This document shows, in pieces, positions 1-9,464 of a stretch of DNA of 64,000 nucleotides (positions within the stretch are counted from its first letter, which is position 1; every line of letters begins with the position of its first letter). The stretch is from Flaccisagitta enflata (Eukaryota > Chaetognatha > Sagittoidea > Aphragmophora): the NCBI GenBank assembly GCA_965153355.1, contig OZ231126.1, forward strand, positions 70,494,001 to 70,558,000. Direction: 5' to 3'. The position numbers were made by a program, and so were the translations under genes. Under the pieces are notes generated by a model that had not been told where the DNA came from, did no database searches, and worked only from the letters and a program-made list of their open reading frames with translations.

Positions 1-191
1 CTTTCGAAGAGGAAGTTGCTTCCAATTCCGCGGCCGAAGACGAAAACGACGCTCGTGATGAGGCTGAAGTTGAAATGGATGAGATTGAGTCGCTGACTCT
101 CGGCGCCTGCGCCAAATTCAACGCCAAGAGGAAGAAAGCGCTCAACACTGGAGTCGCATCTATCGTCAGAGGAGGACTGCCCATGAGTAAA
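1..191 (+). CDS. ADAM10-like: ADAM10-like exon: protease domain before the zinc motif (5' partial)
   Basis: Open from base 3 (63 codons) and cut by the window edge on the left, so its 5' end is unknown. It begins with an acidic stretch (EDENDARDEAEVEMDEIE) and continues with LTLGACAKF and KKALNTGVASIV. LTLG and KK-x-LNTG correspond to the segment just before the active site in ADAM10, where the loop normally carries a conserved Cys. The acidic insert of about 30 residues is not typical of the family. The exon ends in phase 0 at a strong donor (AAA|GTAAGT), which matches the phase-0 acceptor at 3961. The codons are GC-rich at third positions, unlike the flanking intron. Confidence 0.75.
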
Positions 192-270
192 GTAAGTTCA
201 GTGCTCATTCATTGTTGATATCATACTGCTCATATTCATGAGTCATTTCCGCGTTTATTTCCGACTATAC

Positions 271-517
271 GGGGGGGGGGGGTTTTAGTTAAAGACGATC
301 GCGTTTTGAACAGGCCACTCGGTCGCTCGCTATGTTTGTTCGCTCGCACCGCTCACTCGCTCCGCAGCGCTCCGCTTTGCTACGCTCCGTTCACACGCTC
401 ACTCACTCACTTTGCTCACTCCCTCCTGGGACAGTTGAAATTCTTGAATATATTTTCACTCTGTTATCATGTTCCACGAGAATAAACGCGTTTTTGGCGC
501 TCACTAGAAACACACCC
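271..517 (+). mobile_element. Family E MITE (GAGC/GCTC-rich), copy 1
   Basis: Starts in a G-run, continues with the AGACGATCGCGTTTTGAACAGG block, then a stretch of GCTCGC/CACTCGCTCC-type repeats, then GGGACAGTTGAAATTCTTGAA, and ends with CTAGAAACACACCC followed by TTA. The same order occurs at 47950-48236 (minus) and 48701-48927, where both ends are clear. The left end here is degraded into poly-G. Confidence 0.55.
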
Positions 518-627
518 TTACCTTGAACCAATCATTGCCCGTGTATGCAATTCTAAGCGTTTGCCGAAGGACAGTTGATCGGTATGTCCGCGGATTATCC
601 TCCACACTTCACTGCTGTCTCACATGA

Positions 628-891
628 TTTTTAGATACGTCCACGCATCTCTATGAGAGACTTTGTCTGTTTGTTGGTCCGTTGGTCCGTCCGTCCATCC
701 GTTGGTCCGTGCGTCCATCCCTCCGTCTGTCCGTTGGTCCGCTACATACAAGTCGAAATTGGTTAAAACTGGAGAAAATCACCCAAAATGTTAACTCATT
801 GCATCATTCCACATGATTGATGCAATATTGCATCACTCTTAACAAACTAAGCAGCATGTGGACGCATCCTTGTACCCCCGGGGTACTTGTT
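628..891 (+). mobile_element. HINE-like element, family B (GATGC tag)
   Basis: Begins with a T-run and the 5' hairpin GATACGTCCACGCATC, followed by CTCTATGAGAGACTTTGTC and a GTCC/GTTGG microsatellite core. Near the 3' end the tag GCATC recurs (865-869 region). A perfect hairpin, GTACCCC/GGGGTAC, follows and then terminal TTGTT. It lies in intron 1 of the ADAM10-like gene. Confidence 0.6.
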
Positions 892-1474
892 GAGACAAGA
901 ATGATATAACCTTACGATTTTTTGCATTTCTGCGTCGGTCATGGACTCATGGCTATACAAACCAGGAACCGTCATATAGAAAATCTTTCCTGAGCTCATT
1001 TTGAAAAAAAAAAAGAAAAATTCAAGATTCTTAACTTTATTTTGCATTGATTATCTTTCAGGTTAGTTTGACTTTTTTTTTGACAGCTGAATGTTAATTC
1101 TGATAAAATCTCAATTCATCTGATAGGTTGCACTATATGGTTTTTTTAAGAAATGAAATTTTCATTTTTAAGGCCAGCATTGTAATTTTGTAAGGGTGGC
1201 TTAAAAATGAAAATTTTATTTCTTATGAAAACCATGTAGTGAGACCTATCAAATGTAAGGGTATTCTATCAGGATTAACATTGAGCTATCACAAAATAGG
1301 TCAAACCAACCTGAAAAAAAGTTCATGTAAAATGAAACAAAAAATCTTGATTTTTCTTTCAAAAAGCGCTGCAGGAAAGATTTTCTATATGATGGTTCTT
1401 GGTTTGTACACCCATGACCTATGCAAAAATGCAAAAAACCGCACAGTTATATCATTCTTGTCTCAATCCTTATG
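891..1474. repeat. Imperfect ~580-bp palindrome (fold-back)
   Basis: The left arm (about 892-1190) reads GAGACAAGAATGATATAAC and so on. Its inverse returns on the right arm (about 1195-1474), ending GTTATATCATTCTTGTCTCAA. The arms pair along most of their length, with the centre near 1190. It abuts the 3' end of the element at 628-891. No coding capacity is evident: the short ORFs on both strands are mirror images of each other. Confidence 0.6.
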
Positions 1475-1529
1475 TGAGACAGCAGTGCCTTGTTTGGGCC
1501 TTGGCGACCGATTTTGATTTCTGTTTTTA

Positions 1530-1846
1530 CCAGGCCTGTATATAGTTGCATATTCCCCCCCCCCGCAGGGGGGGAATAAAATCAAAGGATTTAGTAATGG
1601 GGAAGAAAATCAAAGGGTAGAAAAACCAAAAACAGAAAAATATAGAAGATATTACACTTTTGGCAGTACTAAAATGTAATATTTAGTCACCACAACACTA
1701 TTTCATACTATTTAAACCAAGATATTACTATATAGGGGGTATATGGGGAAGAAAATCACATGTAGTTCGACCCCGCGGGGAAGAAAATCAAAGGACCAGG
1801 GGGGGGGGGAAAGAAATCAAAGGTCGTGCACTATATACACCCCTGG
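1530..1846 (+). mobile_element. Family F MITE (CCAGGCCTGTATATAG ends), copy 1
   Basis: Terminal inverted repeats CCAGGCCTGTATATAG and CTATATACACCCCTGG enclose AT-rich DNA with repeated GGGGAAGAAAATCAAAGG. Both sides carry TTTTTA, a plausible 6-bp target duplication. A second, oppositely oriented copy lies at 39200-39483. Confidence 0.6.
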
Positions 1847-2020
1847 TTTTTACATCACTGCCCCAAACAACCAAAAACGCTTGGTTATCATTGAATAGTA
1901 CCTCAATGTTCCGTCCAACCTTCGCAGCGTTAGCGCAGTTCACTTGAACCCATGGACAACTGTGCCAGTATTCATCTGGACAAAAACACTGTACGTTTGG
2001 GTTGCTATAAATTTTTGCAC

Positions 2021-2163
2021 TTTTTAGTTGCGAACACGCAACTCTATATGAGCCTTTGTCCGTCCGTCTGTCGAGCATGAGTCGAAAAGTGTGAAAACGC
2101 GCATTTCCGCCCCTGCCCACCGGTCCGCAACTGGTATCGGCCGTGTATCCGGCCTTGTTTCAT
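2021..2163 (+). mobile_element. HINE-like element, family A (GTTGC tag)
   Basis: TTTTTAGTTGCGAACACGCAAC hairpin start, GTCCGTCCGTCTGTC core, GTCGAAAAGTGTGAAAACGCGC, then GTCCGCAACTGG carrying the matching 3' tag, then the hairpin GGCCG/CGGCC and terminal TTGTT. Confidence 0.65.
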
Positions 2164-2462
2164 TACACAAAACTGTGTCATTAACGTTTAAATCTAGATG
2201 GAAATACAAGATCTGCAATCACCAGGAAACCTTTTCATTGATAAAAGTCATGGTTTACAGGAACAGGAAATTTTGGTTTCATTTTACTTTTTGCTTGTAA
2301 TATAGATGTATAAAAAAGAATATTATTGGGATTTCAGTTAAGTAAGGTGTTTAAACAATGTTTTTAAACCCAGAATGCTGACTATGGTTTCATAGCATTT
2401 AGCAATGAAAATTGAATGTTTGAATTTCTTTAAAAAATGGTGAACAAAATTTTAAAACGTTG

Positions 2463-2605
2463 ATAGGTGAAATTATATCATGGCCTCAATAAAGAAAATT
2501 TTACATTTTTAAAACATAGCCCTTTTTTTATATGTTTTTAAAAAAAAGCCATGTTTTTGAAAATGCAAATTTCTTTATTTCTATACAATATAATTTCACC
2601 TAACA
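2463..2605. repeat. 143-bp imperfect inverted repeat
   Basis: Left arm TAGGTGAAATTATATCATGG pairs with right arm ending TATAATTTCACCTA. Both arms continue with AAAGAAAATTTTAC-like and GCAAATTTCTTTATT-like sequence, and the centre is near 2525. The rest of 2160-3060 is AT-rich with no feature I can support. Confidence 0.5.
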
Positions 2606-3063
2606 GAAGTAAGATGACAAAGTAAAATTTTCTACAAAAAATCTTCTTTTTTCTACTTTTTTTTCAATTTATTATGAAAAGTGGAACAATATACCTCACT
2701 ATACCCAAACTGAAATGAATGGAAGAGGGCCTTGTGAACCCACTCTGACCAGTTAATATGCACACCATCCCTAGTTTTCCAAAAAACATTCCTTCTCAAT
2801 CTATCCTAAAAACAAACTGCCTACCAAAAATAGCTAGGGCAGTAATTGTTACTTCTTTAACCAAAATTCAACAAATCACCCGAGCGCAACATTATTAAGA
2901 AACCATACCCTTTTAGGATAGAATCGAGGTCAACCTTAATGCAACCACCGGACATTCCAATCCAAGGTACTAGAGTAGTATGAAAAGTGGAATAATATGT
3001 ACACCAAATCTGTATGTCAGAGGTTATCTATGCAAAAATTAGTTGTTCAACATTTGAAAAATG

Positions 3064-3273
3064 TTTTTAGTCGCGTGCACGCGACTCTACAACCCGCTTT
3101 GTTTGTCGGTCGGTCGGTTGGTCGGTTGGTTGGTTGGTCGGTCGGTCACACTTTACTTTTTTTATGATTTTACTTCTTTGACCTCACTGCTCCTGCCCAA
3201 ATGGTCTGGTGACCTCAAATATGGCCCCTGCCCACCCGCACGCGACTTTGGTAGCCGTGTATCCGGCCTTGTT
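3064..3273 (+). mobile_element. HINE-like element, family A (GTCGC tag)
   Basis: Begins TTTTTAGTCGCGTGCACGCGACTC (a perfect hairpin), then a GTCGGTCGGTTGG core. The 3' tag is in CGCACGCGACTTTGG, followed by GCCGTGTATCCGGCCTTGTT. It lies tail-to-tail with the copy at 3328-3555. Confidence 0.65.
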
Positions 3274-3327
3274 TCAATAAAAGAAATTATAAAAAAATAA
3301 TTAAAAAAATAATCAAAAAAATATATA

Positions 3328-3555
3328 AACAAGGCCGGATGCACGGCTACCGTAGTCGCGTGTGGGTGGGCAGGAGCAGTGCTGAAGAAGGTCACCGGGC
3401 CATCTGGGCAGGAGCCATACGCTCAAAAAGCTAAAAAACGCAGAAAAAGTAAAAAAGGGACCAACCAACCGACCAACCAACCAACCAACCGACGGACCAA
3501 CCAACCAATGGGCCAACATAGCGGGATGTAAAGTTGCGTAGCATGCGACTAAAAA
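3328..3555 (-). mobile_element. HINE-like element, family A, inverted copy
   Basis: On the + strand it starts AACAAGGCCGGATGCACGG, has the tag GTAGTCGCG and a run of CCAACCAACCGACGGACC, and ends with the decayed hairpin GTTGCGTAGCATGCGAC and CTAAAAA. With the preceding copy it forms a long inverted pair with a ~54-bp spacer. Confidence 0.6.
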
Positions 3556-3658
3556 TTGTAGCAATGCATGAAATTTCTTCTTCCCGCACACTGTATCTTA
3601 AGCAATCTAGTATTTAAGTAAACATGTAAGGTTTCCTAATAAAATCATGAATTATAGA

Positions 3659-3882
3659 AACAAGCGACGCGGGGTCACAATATTGTTACAGACGGGTGGG
3701 CAGGGGCATCCAACCCCCATCCACACGCAAACCCACCCCAACACTCAAACATATGCAAAAATTATCAAAAGTGCGAGTTTTCCCACTTTTCAACTCGATG
3801 ACCACGGACCAACGGACCAACGGACCAACGGACCAACGGACGGACAAAGCCTCTTATAGAGTTGCGTGTCCGCAACTAAAAA
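3659..3882 (-). mobile_element. HINE-like element, family A, variant with GACGCGGGG end
   Basis: Starts AACAAGCGACGCGGGGTCAC instead of AACAAGGCCGG, then GGACGGGTGGGCAGGGGC-type sequence, a block of ACGGACCAACGG repeats, and the hairpin GTTGCGTGTCCGCAAC with CTAAAAA. The same variant is at about 22831-23650. It ends about 78 bp before the next ADAM10-like exon. Confidence 0.6.
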
Positions 3883-3960
3883 CGTACAGTGCTTTTTTTC
3901 AGATGATATCTCGTATTACTATTAGATCTGACGCGGTTGTTTTTCTCCTCCGACATTTAG

Positions 3961-4192
3961 AAATCTTTCGCGTTGGCGGTGACCCACGCCATCGCTCACA
4001 GTCTCGGCGTTTCTCACACCGAAATTGGCGCCCACGAAGACCTCAAACTTCCGTCTGTCGAGGATCACACCGAACTCTACAATCTCCGCCAAAAGACTGG
4101 CCACTGCGTCAAAACCAGAGACAGCAGACACGAGCAAGTCCCGCCCAAATTGATCAAATACGAAACCAACACGGATCTAGTGCAAAGCTCGG
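3961..4192 (+). CDS. ADAM10-like: ADAM10-like exon: degenerate zinc-binding active site
   Basis: Phase-0 acceptor TTTAG|AAA. The encoded HAIAHSLGVSH aligns with the metzincin motif HExxHxxGxxH. His codons are at 3985, 3997 and 4015, so all three zinc ligands are kept. Codon 3988-3990 is GCC (Ala), where every active family member has Glu. The following residue is Thr, where ADAMs have Asp. The rest (EIGAHEDLKL ... GHCVKTRDSRHEQ) is a charged loop longer than the ADAM10 equivalent before the Met-turn. The exon ends in phase 1 at G|GTTAGT. Family membership is well supported by both neighbouring exons. Loss of catalysis is inferred from one residue. Confidence 0.8.
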
Positions 4193-4314
4193 GTTAGTTG
4201 TTATATAAGATCGATGACATAGTCATTGTCGTTGTCTTTCTTGTAGTCGTTGGCGTTGTCTAGTGATTCTTGTAGTCATTGTCATTGTCGTTCTTGCTGA
4301 GTGATAGTTGTCAC

Positions 4315-5125
<811 letters not shown>

Positions 5126-5180
5126 GTCGCTGTTGTTGTTGGTGTTTTCGTTTGTACAATTTGGTAAATACTTTGTTTAG

Positions 5181-5328
5181 GAATGTACAACGTTGACGCT
5201 ATCAAATACGAGCATGGGCACTTTCATGTGCGGAATCCTTGTGCAATCGAAGAGAGGCTGAATGCGCTGCAAAACATGGAATGCGCCGTTGAGGCGAAGA
5301 GATGCAAGTTGTGCGAAGGCGGCAACAG
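5181..5328 (+). CDS. ADAM10-like: ADAM10-like exon: Met-turn and start of disintegrin-like region
   Basis: The acceptor TTTAG joins in phase 1 and completes a Gly codon. It begins GMYNVDAIKYEHGHFHV, where GMY fits the Met-turn (IMY in ADAM10). It continues CAIEERLNALQNMECAVEA, equivalent to the last protease helix and its Cys. It then goes directly to KRCKLCEGGN, which resembles the middle of a disintegrin domain. About 40-45 residues carrying the usual CGNG...GEECDCG segment are absent. The exon ends in phase 2 at AG|GTAGGT. Either the disintegrin half is truly lost or a missed exon exists, but no space for one is obvious because the flanking introns are short or repeat-filled. Confidence 0.75.
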
Positions 5329-5446
5329 GTAGGTAGGTAGTTTGGTAGGTAGATACGTCTAGGTTTATAAGAGTGTAATCGATGAATAGAACAGTGCCGC
5401 TCACAGTGAAAGAAAGGAAGAAACAAGAATAACAGAATACAAGATA

Positions 5447-5460
5447 GAACAAAAAAAAAA

Positions 5461-5516
<56 letters not shown>

Positions 5517-5518
5517 AA
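5447..5518 (+). repeat. (GAAA)n microsatellite
   Basis: Simple tetranucleotide repeat after an A-run, inside the 359-bp intron between the exons ending at 5328 and starting at 5688. Confidence 0.95.
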
Positions 5519-5687
5519 CAGTCTGTTTGTCTTTTGCCATTTGTCATTTGCCTGGCTGACATATCAACAGATGGACAAAGACCTTTGTAGATGTGCGTTG
5601 GCGTGCGTAAAAGCCTTATGATGTGAGCTGTTCACCCCATACAGTATTCGAAAAGTTGTTCAGTTACGTCTAAACGATCTCATTCAG

Positions 5688-5818
5688 TGGCTGCTGTGAC
5701 GTGATTAGCTGCCAAATCCTGCCAGCGAACACAATTTGTCGAAAGAAAAGCGAATGCAGTGAAGAAACTAGATGCGACGGCAAATCGAAAAGCTGTCCGT
5801 TTGAAGATCAGTTTGAAG
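5688..5818 (+). CDS. ADAM10-like: ADAM10-like exon: disintegrin-like C-terminal half
   Basis: Acceptor TTCAG|T, phase 2 in. It encodes SGCCDVISCQILPANTICR, then KSECSEETRCDGKSKSCPFE. The CC, the spaced CR, and CxGxSxxCP are the classic disintegrin C-terminal pattern. The integrin-binding tripeptide position is not RGD. It ends in phase 1 at G|GTAATG. The cysteine spacing fits ADAM10 from its CC pair onward. Confidence 0.8.
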
Positions 5819-6155
5819 GTAATGACATGGACCTCATTTGCATATTAACGTGTCGATGTTATATCTAGTTTTCAGGTCTTGAAATTTTACCCGGTTCAAA
5901 AGATTTATGATCCGATGATACATAATAAGTGCCAATGTCAGTGCCAATGCTAATAGGGTCATGTTTCAAAATTGTAAGTTACTTTTCTCTGATACCTCTG
6001 TTTCGCCATGAGTCCAAATACTATCTAGACGTTATTGCATTGGGCCAAGTCGCATATCTACAGACTGTTTTGCGGAGTGGACTCTCTCCTCATTTTGCCT
6101 TTCTGTGTTTACTGTTTACGATCTCTTGACAAATACAACTCTCTGTCTGCCTATT

Positions 6156-6158
<3 letters not shown>

Positions 6159-6202
<44 letters not shown>
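6159..6202 (+). repeat. (CT)n polypyrimidine tract at the 3' splice site
   Basis: A pure CT run ends 8 bp before the CAG acceptor at 6210 and so also serves as the exon's polypyrimidine tract. Intron sequence 5819-6158 shows nothing else I can name. Confidence 0.9.
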
Positions 6203-6205
<3 letters not shown>

Positions 6206-6210
6206 AACAG

Positions 6211-6369
6211 GCTCTCTGTGTGGCTACGACGGTGAGTCTCGTTGTCACGCTGGCGAATGTGGCGGCGATCTTTGCCATTTTGACGCCGACGAAGACGGAA
6301 AATCTGACGTGGAAACGTGTGACAAACCGGAAGTGACGCTCAGCCTTGAAAGACGTACCAGAGAAGGAC
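6211..6369 (+). CDS. ADAM10-like: ADAM10-like exon: cysteine-rich region
   Basis: Acceptor AACAG, phase 1 in. It encodes SLCGYDGESRCHAGECGGDLC, then HFDADEDGKSDVETCDKP and a charged tail LERRTREG. C...C.xGxC...C matches the ADAM10 block in which a short Cys-rich segment precedes a DGKDD-like acidic stretch. It ends in phase 1 at C|GTAAGT, a consensus donor. The GAT array begins 6 bp beyond the donor. Confidence 0.75.
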
Positions 6370-6374
6370 GTAAG

Positions 6375-6407
<33 letters not shown>

Positions 6408-6495
6408 GGATGAGGATGATGAGGATGATGAGGATGATGATGATGAGGATGCATGATGATCATGATGATGATGATGATGATGATAATGATGGTGG

Positions 6496-6528
<33 letters not shown>

Positions 6529-6639
6529 GGATGATGATGATGATGATGGTGATGATGATGGTGATGATGATGATGGATGGATGATGATGATGATGTTGAT
6601 GATGATGGATGATGATGATGATGATAATGAGGGATGATA

Positions 6640-6695
<56 letters not shown>

Positions 6696-6702
6696 AATGA
6701 TA

Positions 6703-6772
<70 letters not shown>

Positions 6773-6775
6773 CGA
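6375..6775 (+). repeat. (GAT)n array, ~400 bp
   Basis: GAT triplets with GAG, GGT and AAT interruptions. The array starts immediately after a donor site. Long Met, Asp, His and Ser reading frames here are repeat translations. Intron 6776-7760 otherwise has two GTACAGAGAGAG-type duplications near 6920-7070 and a C-rich stretch at 7490-7560. Confidence 0.95.
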
Positions 6776-7760
6776 TGGTGTACTGGGTAGCTTAGGAAGT
6801 TTTTAAAAATGTTGACAACCAATTGGAAAAGTGTGAATCTCACACATATATGTATTAGTTTTTTTTATCTCATTTAACTGTCATTCAATTAATCATTACT
6901 CACTGCTTTTCCGTACACTGTACAGAGACAATCCGCTTCATTCATCTCATTTAACTGGCAATCAATTAATTACTACTTTGTACAAAGAGAGGAGACAATC
7001 CACGTTTGTATCGATTGTATTGGTTCATTTCTGTCAATCAATTAATCACTTCTTTGTACAGAGAGAGGCGCCAATCCGCTTTTGTGTCGATTGTATTGTC
7101 AAGAAGTGGGTCGTGTTGACACGTGCGCCCCCATCGCGATTTGGTTTCAGGTTTGAAATAAAGCATTTCTTTATCAAATTTTTTGGTCCGCCGGTTTGTT
7201 AGTCACGCTCAATTATCATCCGTTTTTTATTCGACGTATGAAGCTGTCTGAAAGGTATCGTTTGCTTCTAGATACGTCCTCGCTTATCTGTAAGACAGTC
7301 CGTTTATCCGTTTGTATATCCACCCTAAATGAAGTATGCAACAAAAAGTGACTTTATTATGTCAGTCCAATTCTAAAAGGCATAGGGATTGGCATGGCAG
7401 TGGACACATCTGTTGATATTGAACGACACTGGCATCGAAAATTTCACTCTTCTAGCCGGCTTCTGCATAACAATCATCTCTCCTTAAACCATTCCCCCCC
7501 CTTCCACCTACCCCCCCCCACCCCTTCCCCACCGCCTCCCCAGCCCCTCCCTTCCCACCCCATAGCATGCGCTCTGCTCAGTAGTCGGCCGGTCTCGTTT
7601 CAAATGAGAAAGTCATTTAACGGATTAATAACACAATTAAGCAGTTTGATTCATCCATTAAATTCTCCTAATTTCCGTTAAATCAGCGATTGAAACAAGA
7701 AAAAAACAAGAATCTAATACGCCTCATTATCGTCTTTTGTTTTATAGATTTTTTTCACAG

Positions 7761-7783
7761 TTTGCAAGGCCTTTTCGTCGGTG
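7761..7783 (+). CDS. ADAM10-like: ADAM10-like 23-nt microexon (predicted)
   Basis: A strong acceptor (TTTTTTTCACAG) precedes TTTGCAAGGCCTTTTCGTCGGTG, followed by the donor GTATGA. It is needed to change phase 1 (exon ending 6369) to phase 0 (exon starting 8338). It encodes LCKAFSSV, placing a Leu-Cys right after the charged tail as ADAM10 does after its DDKE. Direct joining of 6369 to 8338 would hit a stop at once. Alternative acceptors further downstream cannot be excluded. Confidence 0.5.
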
Positions 7784-7900
7784 GTATGACAGTTGGTGAC
7801 GTGACAGTTGGTGACATAACACTCGGTGACATGACAGTTGGTGACATGACAGTTGGTGACTTGACAGTTGGTGACATGACAGTCGGTGACGTGACTGTCA
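7784..7900 (+). repeat. 15-bp minisatellite (ATGACAGTTGGTGAC)n
   Basis: About seven copies of a 15-bp unit with C/T and A/G variants. It starts exactly at the donor of the predicted microexon, so the donor GTATGAC is the first repeat unit. The frame TVGDMTVGD is open but ends at TGA and has no exon context. Confidence 0.85.
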
Positions 7901-7952
7901 CCCTATGAGGCCGTTTTGTTTATCTTTGTCTGGTTGACTGTGTGCCTGTTCC

Positions 7953-8107
7953 TTTTTAGTTGCGGACACGCAACTCTATGAGAGGCTTTGTCCGTCCGTT
8001 GGTCCGTCTGTCAGTCGGTCCGTCAGCACGAGTCGAAAAGTGGGAAAACGCGCATATCCGCCCCTGCCCACCTGTCCGCAACTGGTGGCCGTGTATCCGG
8101 CCTTGTT
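7953..8107 (+). mobile_element. HINE-like element, family A (GTTGC tag), near full length
   Basis: TTTTTAGTTGCGGACACGCAAC, TCTATGAGAGGCTTTGTCCG, a GTCC core, GTCGAAAAGTGGGAAAACGCGC, GCCCCTGCCCACC, tag GTCCGCAACTGG, hairpin GGCCGTGTATCCGGCC, TTGTT. GTTCC occurs on both flanks. It is the cleanest reference copy in the window. Confidence 0.7.
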
Positions 8108-8137
8108 GTTCCCCTGTCTATCCTTCTCTCTGTCCGT

Positions 8138-8138
<1 letters not shown>

Positions 8139-8212
<74 letters not shown>

Positions 8213-8228
8213 TGTCTATCTCTATCTG

Positions 8229-8288
<60 letters not shown>

Positions 8289-8300
8289 CTCTCTGTCTCT
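8139..8300 (+). repeat. (GT)n then (CT)n microsatellites
   Basis: GT run at about 8139-8211 and CT run at about 8230-8300. The CT run lies 40-100 bp upstream of the acceptor at 8337. Confidence 0.95.
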
Positions 8301-8337
8301 CTTATCAAGACTATTCTCTTTGCATTCAAATTGTCAG

Positions 8338-8470
8338 CGTCATCCTGGTTTTCATGAGGATTTCACTTCCGCGCGAGAGGCCTGGATTTCCAGAAGAAAT
8401 CACAAACCAAACAACACAAACTCGGCAAATCTGGCAAAATCGGCCAACGGAGCAACAAATGGGGCAAATG
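8338..8470 (+). CDS. ADAM10-like: ADAM10-like exon: Asn/Ala-rich linker before membrane-proximal module
   Basis: Acceptor TTGTCAG, phase 0. It encodes RHPGFHEDFTSAREAWISRR, then a low-complexity Asn/Ala/Gly stretch (NSANLAKSANGATNGAN). It ends in phase 1 at G|GTGAGA. The frame is the only one that meets the phase-1 acceptor at 8877. The first half occupies the place of the ADAM10 segment between the Cys pair and the PGxPC motif. The linker has no family counterpart. The start depends on the microexon call. Confidence 0.6.
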
Positions 8471-8498
8471 GTGAGATACTGTTGGCAAATAGTGAAGA

Positions 8499-8499
8499 G

Positions 8500-8593
<94 letters not shown>

Positions 8594-8609
8594 CGACGAG
8601 GACGAGGAC

Positions 8610-8651
<42 letters not shown>

Positions 8652-8664
8652 CATGATGATGATC

Positions 8665-8744
<80 letters not shown>

Positions 8745-8764
8745 ACAGATGCTGATACTGATGC

Positions 8765-8796
<32 letters not shown>

Positions 8797-8806
8797 TGGA
8801 TGATGA
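8499..8806 (+). repeat. (GAT)n array, ~310 bp
   Basis: GAT repeats with GAC, GAG and CATGATGAT interruptions, 28 bp after the donor of the preceding exon. Confidence 0.95.
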
Positions 8807-8877
8807 TGAACCTGACCAACGTCCAGACTGACCAACATGTCAAAGGCACGATAAAAATGAAAAAAATCCCTATCCAG

Positions 8878-9051
8878 CGTTGAGTGGTACCACCGACGAG
8901 GATAATCGCCGTCGTCACATGGAATATGACGACGACTTTAAAGACGAAGAAATGTATTCTTGGTTGTCACGAAGCGAGCATCTCCCACCTGGAATTCCTT
9001 GCGCCAATTACGCTGGAGTCTGCGACGCATTCGGTAGATGCGTACCACCAA
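8878..9051 (+). CDS. ADAM10-like: ADAM10-like exon: membrane-proximal module
   Basis: Acceptor ATCCAG, phase 1. It encodes LSGTTDEDNRRRHMEYDDDF, KDEEMYSWLSRSEHLPPG, then IPCANYAGVCDAFGRCVPP. The last part is the best family match in the window: ADAM10 and ADAM17 share a G-x-PC-x-x-x-x-G-x-CD-x-x-x-x-C module here. Upstream, a strongly acidic insert replaces the ADAM10 sequence. It ends in phase 1 at A|GTAATG. Confidence 0.85.
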
Positions 9052-9242
9052 GTAATGACAGGCTGATGATGATACTTGCCATTGTCATTGTGTTGGCAAA
9101 GGATGGAGCTTGTTATGATGCTTGCTCGGGAGTGCCATTGAATAGACAGAATAGACATTGAGTAGACAGACACTGAATAGACAGAATAGACATCGAATAG
9201 ATTGCATACTCGGGAGTGTCACGTTTTTTGAGGGGGTAGAGG

Positions 9243-9274
9243 GACAACAACAGCAACAACAACAACAGCAACAA

Positions 9275-9327
<53 letters not shown>

Positions 9328-9340
9328 ACAACTACACCGC
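9243..9340 (+). repeat. (CAA)n array
   Basis: CAA/CAG triplets directly upstream of the T-run acceptor at 9353. A short ATAGACAGAATAGACATTGA-type duplication precedes it (9140-9205). Confidence 0.95.
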
Positions 9341-9353
9341 TTTTTTTTTCCAG

Positions 9354-9464
9354 GTGAGGACGACGCATTGATTAGAGACGCGAAAGTAAAGAAAACGAAG
9401 AGGAAACTTTACGTATTTCATGAATTTTTCACTTTCTCGCTGGAAATGATGAGAAACTTGATTG
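9354..9464 (+). CDS. ADAM10-like: ADAM10-like exon: stalk
   Basis: Acceptor TTTTTTTTTCCAG, phase 1. Joined residues read PPSEDDALIRDAKVKKTKRK, then LYVFHEFFTFSLEMMRNLI. EDDALIRDAK sits where ADAM10 has ADGPLARLKK at the start of its juxtamembrane stalk. It ends in phase 1 at G|GTAATT. A basic KKTKRK cluster is unusual this close to the membrane on the outside. Confidence 0.8.

Noticed and set aside
7394-7681. 95-codon Pro-rich + frame
   Set aside because: C-rich intron stretch with no splice support. It would conflict with the phase of the ADAM10-like exons.
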